Shown here one piece after another: positions 27,673-39,600 of a stretch of DNA of 64,000 bases (positions are counted from its first letter, which is position 1; every line of letters starts with the position of its first letter). The stretch covers positions 124,001-188,000 of the forward strand of contig VRVR01000048.1 in assembly GCA_009859145.1 (NCBI GenBank), read 5' to 3'. The DNA comes from Andalucia godoyi (lineage: Eukaryota > Discoba > Jakobea > Jakobida > Andaluciidae). A program made the translations under genes and the position numbers. The notes under the pieces were generated by a model, which made no database searches, had not been told where the DNA came from, and was given only the letters and a program-made list of their open reading frames with translations.

Positions 27673-28476
27673 TTAGATTCTTTGGTTGGCATCCGAATCC
27701 GCATTCTCAGGGGCTCCTTCGTCAGCGGTCTTGAAGTTGGCCGTCGCTTCCTCGAGGGTGTCTGTCAGCTGGATGCGCGACGGGTCCTTCTTGAAAAGCA
27801 TGAGGACGGTGCAGAGGAACGACCCAACAGCGGCAAACATGATCATGCCGAGTCCCCACTTCATGTCCTGCGACCACTTGTACGTCGCGCCCTTGCAGCT
27901 CTGTTCCTCGAGCGGCGTGATGTTAGTGTAGAAGAGGACTCCTGCGGTAACCAGCAGTGCACAGCCGCAGAGATACAGTCCAGCAGAAACCCAATGGGGC
28001 TTCTTGAACCCAGTCTTGTGAGAAATGGAAAGGTAGACAACGACAAATGCAGCAAATGAAAACACGATGCCGCAGACCAGCACGAAGATTGACAGCTTCA
28101 CCATTGACGCCGCGTCTTCGAATTTCTTTGCAAGCGAGTCGCACCCAAGCCCCTTGTAAAGTTCATTGTAGTACGAAAGGAAGTCTGCGGTCTGGACAAT
28201 GATCGATCCCTGCAAATCAGCTCCGGAGCCCACACTCACAGCCTTTGTACGCGTCCGTGTAATTCCCATAAACGTTGTACTCCAGTCATTTCCAGTGATG
28301 GACCGTGGATAGTTGCTGTTGATGGAGATCTGAAGCCACTCTTCCGACGAAAGACCCGCAAACAAACCAGCCAGAAACGCAAGAGAGAGCAAAATAGTAC
28401 AGAACAAAATCCAAAAGTTACGTCGCCCTTTCCGAGGCGGAGTCAGAGCCTTCACGATGTTTCCTACTGCCTGCAT
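27673..28476 (-). CDS. Four-TM (claudin/tetraspan-like) membrane protein
   Basis: 267 residues with four hydrophobic helices: about 22-44, 125-150, 163-184 and 205-228. The long first extracellular loop (45-124) contains a Trp pair region and one Cys; a second Cys-bearing loop lies between helices 3 and 4. The N-terminus is basic and the C-terminal 40 residues are acidic and cytosolic. This topology is that of claudin, PMP22 or Sur7-type tetraspans, but the diagnostic W-GLW-C-C motif of claudins is not intact. A plasma-membrane or endosomal role is likely. Single exon with ATG at 28476. Confidence 0.75.
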   Translation of the reverse strand: MQAVGNIVKALTPPRKGRRNFWILFCTILLSLAFLAGLFAGLSSEEWLQISINSNYPRSITGNDWSTTFMGITRTRTKAVSVGSGADLQGSIIVQTADFLSYYNELYKGLGCDSLAKKFEDAASMVKLSIFVLVCGIVFSFAAFVVVYLSISHKTGFKKPHWVSAGLYLCGCALLVTAGVLFYTNITPLEEQSCKGATYKWSQDMKWGLGMIMFAAVGSFLCTVLMLFKKDPSRIQLTDTLEEATANFKTADEGAPENADSDANQRI

Positions 28477-28599
28477 ATCAACTCTTCAGTCTTTACGCTC
28501 TTTAGTGAAATGTATAAAAAATAATAATAGAGAGTTAACCAGCAAACAAAAAGGCCAGAAACACACGCACACCCCCAGATACACTCACAAACACGATAG

Positions 28600-28672
28600 A
28601 GAGACCGAGGCAGAGACAGAGACAGAGACAGAGCGGGTAGAGCAAGTAGAGCGAGTAGAGCAAGTAGAGTCA
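28600..28672 (+). repeat. (GAGACA)n and (GTAGAGCR)n tandem repeats
   Basis: Short tandem hexamers followed by a roughly 9-nt GTAGAGCAA/GTAGAGCGA repeat, upstream of the tetraspan gene start. Confidence 0.8.
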
Positions 28673-29031
28673 AAGGACTTGCAATAACACCAAATAATAA
28701 TAATTAAAAAAACAACAGAAACTAACAAACAAAAATAAATTATTAAAAGATAAAAATAATGAGAAGAAGTCGTTGTCGACAGGACTGAAGCTAGAAGGTT
28801 TTTGGATTTCTTTTAAGGCGCCAATGCGTTAATATTTGATCAAAACGCAGCAATAGAATCCGCGAACATCGATGATCACAAAGTAGTAGAGGACTACAGC
28901 GGATGTGTCGACTGGTCGGAGCATTGGGATTCGAGAGTAGTGCACACAAATAAATTGCTTTATGGAGAAACACAATATCAAATCTTCGCAAATTAATAGT
29001 ACAGGAAACAATAAACAAAAAAGTGACACAG

Positions 29032-29070
29032 CACACACACACACACACACACACGCACGCACGCACGCAC
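29032..29070 (+). repeat. (CA)n(CACG)n microsatellite
   Basis: About eleven CA units followed by four CGCA units, just past the 3' end of the RGS receptor gene. Confidence 0.95.
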
Positions 29071-29112
29071 AAAGCAACAAAAAACAACAACAAAAATGCT
29101 GCAGCCGTATGG

Positions 29113-30900
29113 TTAGCGCCGACCGATGATGTAGGCTACTTTTCGATCCTCGTTCTCGTACCGTTGCTTCATTTCCAAAAACTCCTTCGAGTCCACGAAC
29201 CGCGGGAACGAGTCTGTGCGCATCATGGAGTAGCAGTGGCGGGCAGCAGGAAGAATTGCAGCAGCATGGTCATCCGTCTGGCAAAGCCATGACATCCGAC
29301 TGATCTGTGATTCTGCATGCACGACAGCGGCGCCATTACGCGAACTTCGTCGTTCAGAAGACAGCCGCTCCATTTCAGATTCATCGCACATCTCATGGAT
29401 CTTTCGAATCACAGTCTCGCGTACGTCACCCGGAAGATTCAGCTCCAGCACAGAATTCGCATCGAAATACGTCTGTTCAATGACGTGAAGCATGTCGCCC
29501 TTCAATTCAGGCTCAACATGCAACAGAATCCAGGTATCCATAAAAAAGTACAGATTCTCCGCAGAAAACTCTCTCCGGAGAAACTTCTCGAAATAAAAAG
29601 TTACATAAATGTGATACGGACACCCCGCATCTCGGGCCATGCCATCCAGGAATGGCACATCCTTTGTCGCCTTTGTCGCAGAGTAGCCCTCTCCTGGGTA
29701 ATTTGAAGTAAAACTGGGTTTGCGAGAAATCGTACGGAACGCGGTGGCATCTTCCAAATCTGCGGTGGAAGCCAAAAGTCCACTACCGCCACTGGCAGAC
29801 GCCATTACAGACGATGGCTGCGTGGCGCTCCCGAGATTCTGGTTGACGGTCGCGGTGTACTGGATCAGCGCAGTGTCTAGGACCGCAGACAGGATCCATT
29901 CGAGCGAAAATTCTCGATGCTCTGTCTCTGCTTGTCCGCCAGCATCCAACAACGCCTGATGATCAATATTGGGCACATTTCCAATTCCAGACTTGCTCAG
30001 AGTGCTGCCAGATCGTTTCAGCCCACCATTCTTTTCTCTGCGTTTTGTGTCTTTGTACGCAGCATGCAGCGGCATGACAGCTGAACTGGCACCAGCAAGA
30101 AACACTGCCGAAACATGGAACAGAGAAGCCGCAATCTCTTCTCGAAACACGAAGCTTGTCAGTTCTCCAAGGACTACAAACACACCCACGATGGCGAGCA
30201 AGAACAGTTCCTTGGTTTGTCTGAAATAATCATCCAGCTTAGCCAATCGGAGAGCAAAGAACACGAGAATCAAGACAATGATCACATACCGAGCCGCGAA
30301 AAACAATGCGTCATACGTATGAAACCTTGGGCTGTCGACGAACCCAGATGCGTCCACAAAGACGTTCAGCGTCAGCAGTATAATAAAATTTTGCACGATC
30401 CATCTTGTAGAAGCAAGCCGCTTCAGTTTCCTATCTCGGTCTTTGCTACTGCTTCCGCTGGAGGACTTTGACTTCGGCGAAGACCCAAGAATAGTATCGG
30501 CAGCAGCCTCTTGGGGCGACTTTAGACGCAGCTTGCTTGACCGTATCATGCTTCTTCTCGATCGAGAAACCCGAACTGATCCGCCCTTTGCTTCGTTCAA
30601 CGCCATGATTGCCCACATTCGCATGCATCGAACCAAAACTGCAGAGAAGAAGGCCGAGCACCCGACATCCGCCAGGAAATTCAGAATCAGATTCGACCCA
30701 TCTCCAACAAAGTGCGATATCGCGTCGAACAGCCCGAATACACACACGCCAGTATTTCCAAGCACAACAAGCGGAATCAACCGCGATCGATACACCGTCG
30801 ATTCACGATACTTGATAACACCATACAGCGTGAACCACAGAATAATCGTCGCATTCACACTCTCAATCACCAAGATCGATGCGAAGAATCCGTTTGACAT
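29113..30900 (-). CDS. Seven-TM receptor with C-terminal RGS domain
   Basis: The in-frame ATG at 30900 (MSNGFFASIL) is the start; the longer frame begins with GTG. The 595-residue protein has seven hydrophobic helices in the first 285 residues, with a long basic, Ser-rich loop between helices 3 and 4. The C-terminal half holds an RGS domain: an entry helix near EWILSAVLDTALIQYT, the core FEKFLRREFSAENLYFFMD near 440, and a closing DSFPRFVDSKEF near 570, with a divergent insertion. RGS domains speed GTP hydrolysis on G-alpha. The 7TM-RGS order is that of plant AtRGS1 and similar protist proteins. It implies heterotrimeric G-protein signalling. Plasma membrane. Confidence 0.88.
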   Translation of the reverse strand: MSNGFFASILVIESVNATIILWFTLYGVIKYRESTVYRSRLIPLVVLGNTGVCVFGLFDAISHFVGDGSNLILNFLADVGCSAFFSAVLVRCMRMWAIMALNEAKGGSVRVSRSRRSMIRSSKLRLKSPQEAAADTILGSSPKSKSSSGSSSKDRDRKLKRLASTRWIVQNFIILLTLNVFVDASGFVDSPRFHTYDALFFAARYVIIVLILVFFALRLAKLDDYFRQTKELFLLAIVGVFVVLGELTSFVFREEIAASLFHVSAVFLAGASSAVMPLHAAYKDTKRREKNGGLKRSGSTLSKSGIGNVPNIDHQALLDAGGQAETEHREFSLEWILSAVLDTALIQYTATVNQNLGSATQPSSVMASASGGSGLLASTADLEDATAFRTISRKPSFTSNYPGEGYSATKATKDVPFLDGMARDAGCPYHIYVTFYFEKFLRREFSAENLYFFMDTWILLHVEPELKGDMLHVIEQTYFDANSVLELNLPGDVRETVIRKIHEMCDESEMERLSSERRSSRNGAAVVHAESQISRMSWLCQTDDHAAAILPAARHCYSMMRTDSFPRFVDSKEFLEMKQRYENEDRKVAYIIGRR

Positions 30901-31048
30901 TGAACAACAACAGCTCTTTTTTAAAGGCACACACGTGTTCGCACTACTCGGGCACTTTTTCTTTTGTCAGCCGTTGTTGGTTCCTGGTTATTGTTGATGT
31001 TGATGTTACTACTGTTCTTATTCTTATTGTGACTCCTCCTACTACTAT

Positions 31049-31112
<64 letters not shown>

Positions 31113-31626
31113 ACTTCTACTTCTGTGCCACTGCTATAATAAAATGATGATAATGATGATATCGATAATAATAATGATTGATTAAATTCTGTTGGGTGCA
31201 AAGTGCGAACTGCGGCAACGATCCGAATTGCGGGCGGGTCGGTTATTGGCTTGTTCTCGCTTTCCCTCTGAAACGGGTCAAACCTTGGCGATGGACATGC
31301 CAACCATTTGTACGACAGCCAGCTGTCCTGCTCACACAAGCCCTCAGATGAGCTAACTGCTACAGCAGTGAGTCATTTCTTGCCCGACAAGTCGCATGGT
31401 CAGCGTCATGCCAGTGCGGCCAAGGTCCAGGGCTCCCACACGCTCTGATTTTCCTTTTCACGTACGTTGCTGACTTGCTTTGTTGTTGCTGGGTACGTCG
31501 CGTTACCGACTCATCGCTGTCCATTCCATTTTACAAATAAAATAGGAAATCAAACAAACAGCAAACAGCAAACAGAACAAAGCACGGCTTAAACAGGGGA
31601 TGTCTGCCGGAATACTAGTGCTTCTG
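30901..31626. other. Intergenic spacer with trinucleotide repeats
   Basis: Upstream of the RGS receptor and downstream of PHYHD1. It contains the (TAC)n(TGC)n array at 31038-31115 and AT-rich sequence near 31140-31185. No gene is supported. Confidence 0.45.
31038..31115 (+). repeat. (CTA)n(CTG)n trinucleotide array
   Basis: A run of ACT/CTA triplets passes directly into about nine TGC triplets, about 150 nt upstream of the RGS receptor ATG. Confidence 0.95.
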
Positions 31627-32496
31627 TCAGAACTGTTTGTTGAAAACAGTGTCTTTCATTTCATCAAAGCTGATGAATGGGTCGGACGGTGGTCGCTGAA
31701 GCCAGTTCGAAGCGGACCAGTCGCTGACTCCCGGCACGAGGTCCACAACATGCAACGAATAGGCGTGTCTGGACGCAGCCGATGCATTCGCATAGCTATA
31801 ATGCACAACCGCACCATGCAGCACAACAAGCGTTCCTGCCTTCACTTCGACGGGAACACAATCTGCCGTATCGTACTTGTATTCCGTGTTGAACGTGCAT
31901 CCATGCCTGTCTTCCGTGAGATTGAACCGTCTCTTCACACCCATAGCGTGGCTTCCCGGTCCGCAGTACAAACAACCATTATCAACGGTTGCATCGTCTA
32001 TCGCAAGCCAAAGACCAATGCACGTGTCATTCGGAGTCGTTTGCAGAAACGTGGAATCCTGATGCGCAGACACCTCCCCTCCAAACCTCCCGCTCTTGGA
32101 GATCCACATTGACTGCACAGGGACAGGATTCGCCATTCCAAGAATCCGACACACCTTTTCTATGCCGGAAGAGTACGAATAGCTGCGAAACACATCGTCT
32201 TTTGTATGCAAATCATGGCCAATCTTGTTGACTACGGATTTGTTGGACTGCTCATAGAAAACATGGACCTTGTTGGACGACGAGATAAATTCATCGTCCG
32301 TGTGTCGATGCTGCTCATTTGTCGTAAACACCGAGGTCTTCGAAGGCTTGCTCGACTCAAAACCCGAGACAATCTTCAACATCCGCTGCTTCAATGCAGC
32401 GAGCGTGGACGGCGGTGCGAAATCAGGGATAATCGCATATCCATCTCTTCCAAACCTCGAAAGACAACTCTCAATGCTCACGTCCGCTCCCGACAT
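31627..32496 (-). CDS. PHYHD1: Phytanoyl-CoA dioxygenase domain protein
   Basis: An Fe(II)/2-oxoglutarate-dependent oxygenase of the PhyH family. The 289-residue length and residue pattern match animal PHYHD1. The metal motif is complete: HxD at His145/Asp147 in GGEVSAHQDS and the distal His232 in HGAVVH. The oxoglutarate-binding Arg is likely Arg243 in SRHAYS. Other shared blocks are VPVQSMWI, GLWLAIDDAT, NGCLYCGPGSH and a final W-NWLQRP. PHYHD1 acts on an unknown substrate in the cytosol; phytanoyl-CoA is not its proven substrate. No peroxisomal targeting signal is seen. A perfect CRE lies 277 nt upstream of the ATG. Confidence 0.94.
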   Translation of the reverse strand: MSGADVSIESCLSRFGRDGYAIIPDFAPPSTLAALKQRMLKIVSGFESSKPSKTSVFTTNEQHRHTDDEFISSSNKVHVFYEQSNKSVVNKIGHDLHTKDDVFRSYSYSSGIEKVCRILGMANPVPVQSMWISKSGRFGGEVSAHQDSTFLQTTPNDTCIGLWLAIDDATVDNGCLYCGPGSHAMGVKRRFNLTEDRHGCTFNTEYKYDTADCVPVEVKAGTLVVLHGAVVHYSYANASAASRHAYSLHVVDLVPGVSDWSASNWLQRPPSDPFISFDEMKDTVFNKQF

Positions 32497-32946
32497 TCTC
32501 TCCCAGTTCTATCTCACAGTCTCAGATCCCTGCACAAACACCACCACCCGTCCAGCACCAAAGAATTTAAAAAGTAATTAAAAAACCAATATAATTCAAA
32601 AACGGATGAAGGAAGAAGAATGATCGCCAGAAGAATTTAAAAAAGAGAAAAAAGAGAAAGAAGAAAACGGCCAGGAATGGACTCTTTTCGAGGATCCTTC
32701 GAGTTGTGTGAAGCGCTGGCTCGAGAAACGGACAGTCCTGCATGCAGCACACTGAGCGCTGTCGTCGTTCGTTGACGTCACAGCAGTAGTAGTGATGATG
32801 AACATTGGACGAGGCGCCGGCCTTGATCTCGAAGACGCTGCATACTGGAGACTGACCGTTGTTTTTGTGAATGCACATGGGTGTGTTGACAGTTTTGGAG
32901 GTTTCTTCTTTCTTTATTATGTACAGATGTTAGGAAGACAGGGCAG
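32497..32946. promoter_or_regulatory. Spacer upstream of PHYHD1 containing a CRE palindrome
   Basis: 450 nt between the PHYHD1 start and the 3' end of the next minus-strand gene. An A/G-rich segment (32600-32665) and a TGACGTCA site are the visible features. Confidence 0.45.
32773..32780. promoter_or_regulatory. Consensus CRE palindrome
   Basis: TGACGTCA, the full CREB/ATF palindrome, lies 277 nt upstream of the PHYHD1 start codon. Confidence 0.5.
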
Positions 32947-33273
32947 TTACTTTCTTGACACGACGAGTTTCGAGTCTTGAGGGCCGCTGCTCGAAGCGAT
33001 CTGCGTTCCGGCAGCGAGCTGTTGCAAGACTTGTTGGTCTGTCAGCTGCTGCGTAATCATCTGCAGCGAGTCAACAGCTCTCACGTACAGAGGAGTGTAC
33101 CGTTTGTGAAACAGCTTCGCATACTTGTGCCGCAGCAGCTGATTCGAAAGATGGAAATGGTCCAGTACGTAAAGAACAAGAAGACCCATCGACGCCTCCT
33201 TTCCAAGCCTAACGATCAGTATCAGCGTGTGAATCGGAAATCGAATCATCGACGCAACGATCGAAAACACCAT
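32947..33273 (-). CDS. Small hypothetical membrane protein
   Basis: The ATG at 33273 (MVFSIVASMIRF) is preferred over the upstream frame start, which includes a poly-Lys-like run. The product has 108 residues: one or two hydrophobic helices in the first 45, then a basic amphipathic stretch (HKYAKLFHKRYTPLYVRAVD) and a Gln/Leu-rich helix, ending in a polar tail. No family is recognised. A plus-strand ORF overlaps it, but its composition is less protein-like. It may be an organelle membrane protein. Confidence 0.5.
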   Translation of the reverse strand: MVFSIVASMIRFPIHTLILIVRLGKEASMGLLVLYVLDHFHLSNQLLRHKYAKLFHKRYTPLYVRAVDSLQMITQQLTDQQVLQQLAAGTQIASSSGPQDSKLVVSRK

Positions 33274-33670
33274 TCTTTTTTTTTTTCTTCCCCCACCCGC
33301 ACTGCTCAACAACACCCCAACGCAAATAAGCACAGCACGCACGTGGTCTCGCAGCCTGGATTATGGATGCTCCGGTACAGGTGTCTAGAAGAACCAGATG
33401 TCCACGCACTCTCAGAACTCAGAACGTTTCGAACATTTTCATTCTTACGCACTCTGAAGCTGTACTTGGACACATTCTATTTCAAGAGCACAGTTGAAAT
33501 GGTCCGGCAAATCTCCCCGTGTGTACGCTGTTCGTGCGTTGGACGTAGCACGTATTACGTGCTTTATGAAACGGACTACGCAGATCGCAGAGTCGAACCA
33601 CTGATGAAGTCCCATGCACGGATCCAAATTGCAGCTCTGTTTATTTAGGTTTGGGGTACAAGACGGAGGG
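33274..33670. other. Spacer between small membrane protein and DOCK-RasGEF gene
   Basis: 397 nt, including a poly-T/C run at 33274-33295. No separate gene is supported. Confidence 0.4.
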
Positions 33671-36600
33671 CTAACGCTTGTCTCGAGGCTCTCGAACAAG
33701 GGATACTTTCCACAGCTCATTTTCTTCTTGAATGGGCGCATACTTGAGGAAGTCCCTGAGAAACGGAACCTCTTCAAAGTGATACGGCGTCTGCTGGTAC
33801 GTCCGCATCTCCATGATGACACGGGCAACTTGTCTTCGCTTGCCAAAGTTGATGAGCTCGTGTTCCGTAACAACATCCTTGTTTCCTTCTTCGATAAACG
33901 TCAGATCCGTCAGATAAACTCCCGTGTACGGAACACATGGTGGGTTCGAGTTTCGTAGGGCCTCGCGCAACCTCGCATACGGATGCGCAACCAAGGTTTC
34001 CAGCTCCTTGTACGTCTTGTCCGACGCAGCAGGCAGCTGTTCCCACGTCTTCTTCAGCCGATGGACGGCCGCATTTCCGAGTCCAGAAACGACTTCATTC
34101 ACGCCATTATAATTGTTCAAGGATCGCAAGCAGTCTGCAATTTCAATGACACGCTTGAGAACATCCTTGCGCTTGCGCACATCCTCTTCGTTCAAAATCC
34201 ACTGAACAATGAGGCGCGATGCTCGGTTGAAGTGGTTCACCGATGCGATGATGTTCGGCGCAAGTTCATTCTTGTTCTTCTTCCCGAACGCATTACCAAG
34301 ACACTCTTTCGGCTCAATCTTCCTGAACAACTCAGATTCGATAAGAGTCATCTGACGAGCAATTTCCATCGGACTCCACTCCAAGATGCTCAAGCTCGGC
34401 GAATGAACCTTCGGAATGAGCGACTTTGGCGGAGAGTGCTTGAACACCAGGGACATTTCCTCCTCAAACCCAAGAAGCTTGCGTTCCAAGGCACGCTTGA
34501 GCTGGCGCGCAGTATTCGCAGAATACTTTGCGCCGATATCCTCCTCCAGAAATCGAATCAGAATCGCAAGCAGCGGCACCGAAAAGTCATAAAAGTACTT
34601 GTCTATCCAGTGTTTGATCGCGTTGCAAACCCGCAAACGGACGGCTGAAAAGTCGTCCTCGTTAATCGATAGCATGGGCGACGACACGACTGGTGAGCCG
34701 GATCCAAGCTCGGAACCACTAAGCGGCGTGCTGCCAGACGCAGAGAATGACGCCTGTGCCGGGGTCTGTTGGCTCTGCGGGCATGTTGCAGAAAACGGAT
34801 CGAATCGCAAGATCAACTTACGCAGCAATCTACGCGGAGTCATGAAGGATCGATACGTCAGGAAAAATACTTGCCGGAAGTTCAGATCCTGTCCAGCACC
34901 CATCGTCAGGCATTCCACAAGCTTATCCTCTGTTGCTGCTTTGATGTCTCCTGCACCATTCGAATTGTCGCCATTTCCATTGTCGTATATAATGCTGCGC
35001 TCATCGTCCAGCTGCGCAAATGACGATGACATGACAGCTTCTTCATTTCGAGCCAGCATTTCTAGGAACGGATCGACGAGAAGCGACAGGCATTTTGTCG
35101 CCGTTTTGGAGAACTGCGTCCACGGTAGAATGAGTCCCACAACCTTTCTCCAATTTGAAGTCGGAAACAGAGCGATGAATGGGTGCTTCATCATAACTTG
35201 CAGAAACATTGGGAGCGTATGCACCAGCAAGTAGTCGTCGCGGATGCGATCTCCTTCCGTGAAGGAAGCGGGAACTATAAACGTTGTCATTGATCGCTGA
35301 TGTTTGCTGGAATCAGAAGCATCCCGCGCGCCAACACTCGCAGCGGACGAAGCAGGTGCCATCTGCGGAGAAAAACACTCCAGCAACGAAGAAAGGACCG
35401 CAGTGGCACCGTCAAACAGTCCGCGGAAAACCTCTTGATAAGGGGAGTTCCCATAAACCGCCTTCTTGTCATCGTACATCGCCTGAGGAACCTTCACGGA
35501 CAGTGTTGCACCGTACTTGTCGTCAAAATTACGAATCACCAATTCAAAAATTGAGGAAATCGTCATGCACGCCCGACGTCGGAGATCGTCATCCACAGCC
35601 TTGTCGCACAAACAACTGGCACAGCGAGACAGTGAAAAAAGGAAATTTGACAGCTGTTCCAAGGATAGACTCTGCAGCCAAGGGATCAAGACCTTTTCCG
35701 TCTGCACGTTTTCAAGAAGCCACAATAGACACATTGAAACAGCACACATTTCATGAGACTTTGCACGGAAGTCGTGGAAGGGGTTGAACAAAATCACCTC
35801 AGAAGGATCCGTGGATACAGTGGAGGACCGTCGATTCGCAGCACCCACAGAAAGGGCTACCGACTTTGTATGCGAAACCAATGACGGTCGAAGAACAATG
35901 TCCAAAATGATGGGTGCGTAGTACGAAGCAATAAGCTGCTTGCGGTCAAGTTCCACTCGCGCATCAAAATCCACTTTTGCTAGATGATCCGCAAGCACAA
36001 ACCACACACGGGACGCATAGAAATAGCGAACGCAGTCAATGGCAAGAGGAAGATGCTCAAACTCATCACCAGACTTGTTCTTGTTTGCGTATAACACCGC
36101 CAAATCCTCTCGAGAAATGGACAGAGAATCACGAACCAGATCTGGGAGCAAGGTCGGCATCATACCACAGTCGCCCTTACCGGCAATCGAGAACAACGCA
36201 TAGTCATAAAAATGTTCGTGGTCAACCAAGATCGCCACAACGTCCGCTCGCAGACCAAACGCATGCAAAGCCACTCCACCCGAATACGCGTCTTCCAAAT
36301 AGCGCATGTACGTGTTGACCAGCGCCCCGCAATACGAGAGAGACAGCAGCGACAGCAGATCTCGAAGAAAGAGGGCTACCTGAGCATTAATACGACGAGC
36401 ACGCTCAAAAATACAACGCGGATGCTGAATACCGTGGTCCAAAGCAGCAAAAACATTCATGGGGCCGTCTGCAGCGCCAGCCGGATCCAAATATGTCGAC
36501 TTTTTCCCACTGCGCATTCTACGAGACAAAATATCAGCCTTTGACGGCTGGGAACTCATAAAGAATGCAACAAATGGAGCAAGGATTGTCTGCTCATAAA

Positions 36601-39600
36601 TCTTGCTTGACGACTCTGCCATACGGAATACATGCCCTACAACATGCGCAACGACAATTTTTGCATTTCCGAAGAAATTCGTGATCAGCTCATCATGCTG
36701 TCGTCTCCGAACATCAGCCTCAGTATGCAACCCCATGCTCTGAAGTTCTGCAATCTGTGCGTTGACGACAGGGATGTGCAGGGACATGGATTTGATCATA
36801 ACGTCAAAGAAAAACCAAGAGAAATGCAGCGTTTCTTCCACAGGACTAACAGACGATTTGATTGCATCGTCATCAACAGCTCCAGATTTTGCAGCGTCCG
36901 AAGACTGCACAGAAATGGCAAAGATAGAATCTGAAATCTGCTTGACCACACCTTGCCGCGGCTTGTCTGACGATGTTTGGGGAGCTTCTTCATCACCATC
37001 TCTCGGCATTCCTTGGGTCAGGCCGTGAATGAGACGATTCGAAATCGACGAAAACCGTTTCAGGACTGTACCGAGAGGATAGACATAGCGCTTAGTGAAT
37101 GACAATGGCAATGGAACGTTCTTCAAAGGGGGCTTGCGAAGATCGCAAACAATTCGACCATCGACCGTGTTTGCATACTGACGAATGTCATCCAAATGAG
37201 AGGCTGTGTTTCCATCGATCACAGATTCGTCTTCAAAAAAGGACAAGTCTTCTTCTTCGAACATGGCAGGAATCACAGAAGCTCGGTCGCCCGTAAGTGG
37301 CGTCGATGCGATCATTGTTTGGTTGTTCGGAACGAACGACAACCATTGAAGAACATCGTCAATTGGGGGGCTATCATCCCATGAGGTCTGCTGGTTTGCA
37401 AGAAGCAGTAAACCGAATTGTGCAAGCATTTCTTCTGAGGACTTGGAAGAACCATTGCTCATCGAGTCAAAATCTCCAAAATTGAGCGGGCTCGCTGACG
37501 AAGAAGGTGAGGAGACACCCGGGTTCGAGGAATCCATTCCTGCAACATTTCCAAACGTTGCATCGCGGAACATGTTATCCGCATCGGCGGATACCAAATC
37601 TGTCTTCAGTGTGTACAAAAACGCATGGCCTGGAATCCACGCATCCATCTCTAACGGACGATCGCTCAGCTCATTTTCCAAGAGAAGCTTCAGCCATTGT
37701 TCGCAGATCACAAAGAAGAGTTCGTTCGGCTTCTTGTCTCTCGATTTTTCGAGTTGCTGTAGGGGTGATAGTCCATCAGAGCGAGGAATATGATCCAAAA
37801 TGTACTGGACATAACTGGCCAGGACTGCATTTCTGCGAGAAAAGTCATGCTCGACATGGGCGCACCCACGAAGCAACGACAATGCGGTCAAAAAGCACGC
37901 TCTTTGAACCTTTTCAATCCACTGAGAGTACTTCTGCATCAAGTTCTTGTTCGCAGTAACCGTCGTCAGATTCGGGGAAGAACCACCGGCCTCCATTGGA
38001 GCTCTGTTCATCACGGAAAACGACCGTGTGCGACCACCTACCACTGGGGACGAAGTCACGGGGGACTCGCCTGTAACATCGGAATCAAATCCGAGTTCTG
38101 ATGCAGGTTTTTCGGTTTTTTCGGGTTGCTGAGACAATTCTTGAACATTGCACATGACATGGAAGAGCAAGTTGAACAAAACCGGAAGATACGGTACCAA
38201 TGTGTGGAAACGAGCCCCTCGAAGGTTCGTCATGGATTGCTGTGCCGACGAAAAGGCAGCATCAAGAAAGTGTGCTGGCCTCTTCCTCATCATGTCCATA
38301 CTTTGCAGCAGCGGCTTCACATTTGAATAGAACGATTCGACCGCCGGATCCTGTGCGTACAGAGTGGATGTAAAGCAAACAGTAACTGCAAACAAGTTCT
38401 TTGCCTTGTCGATTTTCTCCATGGAAGACTGCACACCAGCGGACGTATATCCGTCCTTGATGTTGCGGAATCCGGGAAGCCGGTATGTGTTGTCAGAAAA
38501 GATACCAGACTCCGAAACAGGAAGGAATGAATACCCAAGCAAAACATCACTGTCGGGTTCTTCACCATCCCCCTTGTCCTTAGCGTCTCGCTCTTCAAGA
38601 GAGCTCTTGCATCGTACATGGTAAAACACAAACAAAACGTGGTGTTTTCTGTTGGGTGGAAGCGGAACAGTAACTTTGAGCTCGTCATAAAAGTTAGGAA
38701 CTCGCTGATGATGGGTGACCGAAGTAGAGCCCATTCGAACAGTATTGGATTTGTCAATCAAGTTGTGCGCGGTTGGTGCCATCGTCGCCGTAAGAAGATT
38801 AACATTGTCATCCGTTCGGAAGTAAACATCCACACGAATGTTTCGAGCAGACACGTTCTTGATGGCGGACAGATTCACCGAAAGAGGGTACACGTAGAGT
38901 TGGTGAGAGTAATGGAAATAAGGGGAGCGAGGGACTTGGACAGGAAATTCTGGCACAAAATGGAAGCTGTGTCGCAGCTGTTCTTCAAAAATCCATCGTC
39001 GTAGCGCAATGTCTGCAGACCTTTTGCGACTCCTCGTCGAATCCTTGTCCTTGGGTAACATTTCGTCCAGTTTCCGTTGAGGAGAGCCGTCGGAACCATT
39101 GACTTGGATCAGTTCAGCGTCACTTTCTTTGACGGTCGTCTCAGTGGATTCGAGCATGGAGTGTGCTACATCTTCATCCACAGCAAGAGACAAATCCACC
39201 ATCTGTTCGAGATGATTCGCGAGAACCGGCGTCACACACAACATCAACCTGGCCGAGATCCTCTTGTACTTCTGTTCCAGAAATGCGTCGGACTGACCGA
39301 ATACTTCATTCCACTCAAAGCGTTCGGCAGAGAGGAACGGACAAAAATACAATTTTGAGACAGACAGAATACCATCGTGCAAGCTGAGGACAGTGCCATT
39401 GTCCGTATCATAGAAAATCGGCACACAACCCCAGGCGAGAGGCTGACGAACCTGTCCCAGCCGAGTGCAGTAATCCATTGCACGGGCACGCATGACATCC
39501 GGATCCACTTTTTTGCGGTCAGAACATGCCGGTTCGGAGTATCCCTTTGAGGACACTTCAAGCGAGCCCTGGAGCACCCGTTCGATCCAGATGCACAGGA

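Noticed and set aside
32977-33648. 223-codon plus-strand ORF over the small membrane protein
   Set aside because: The sequence is Arg/His/Ser-rich with no fold-like blocks; the antisense 108-residue frame is more protein-like.
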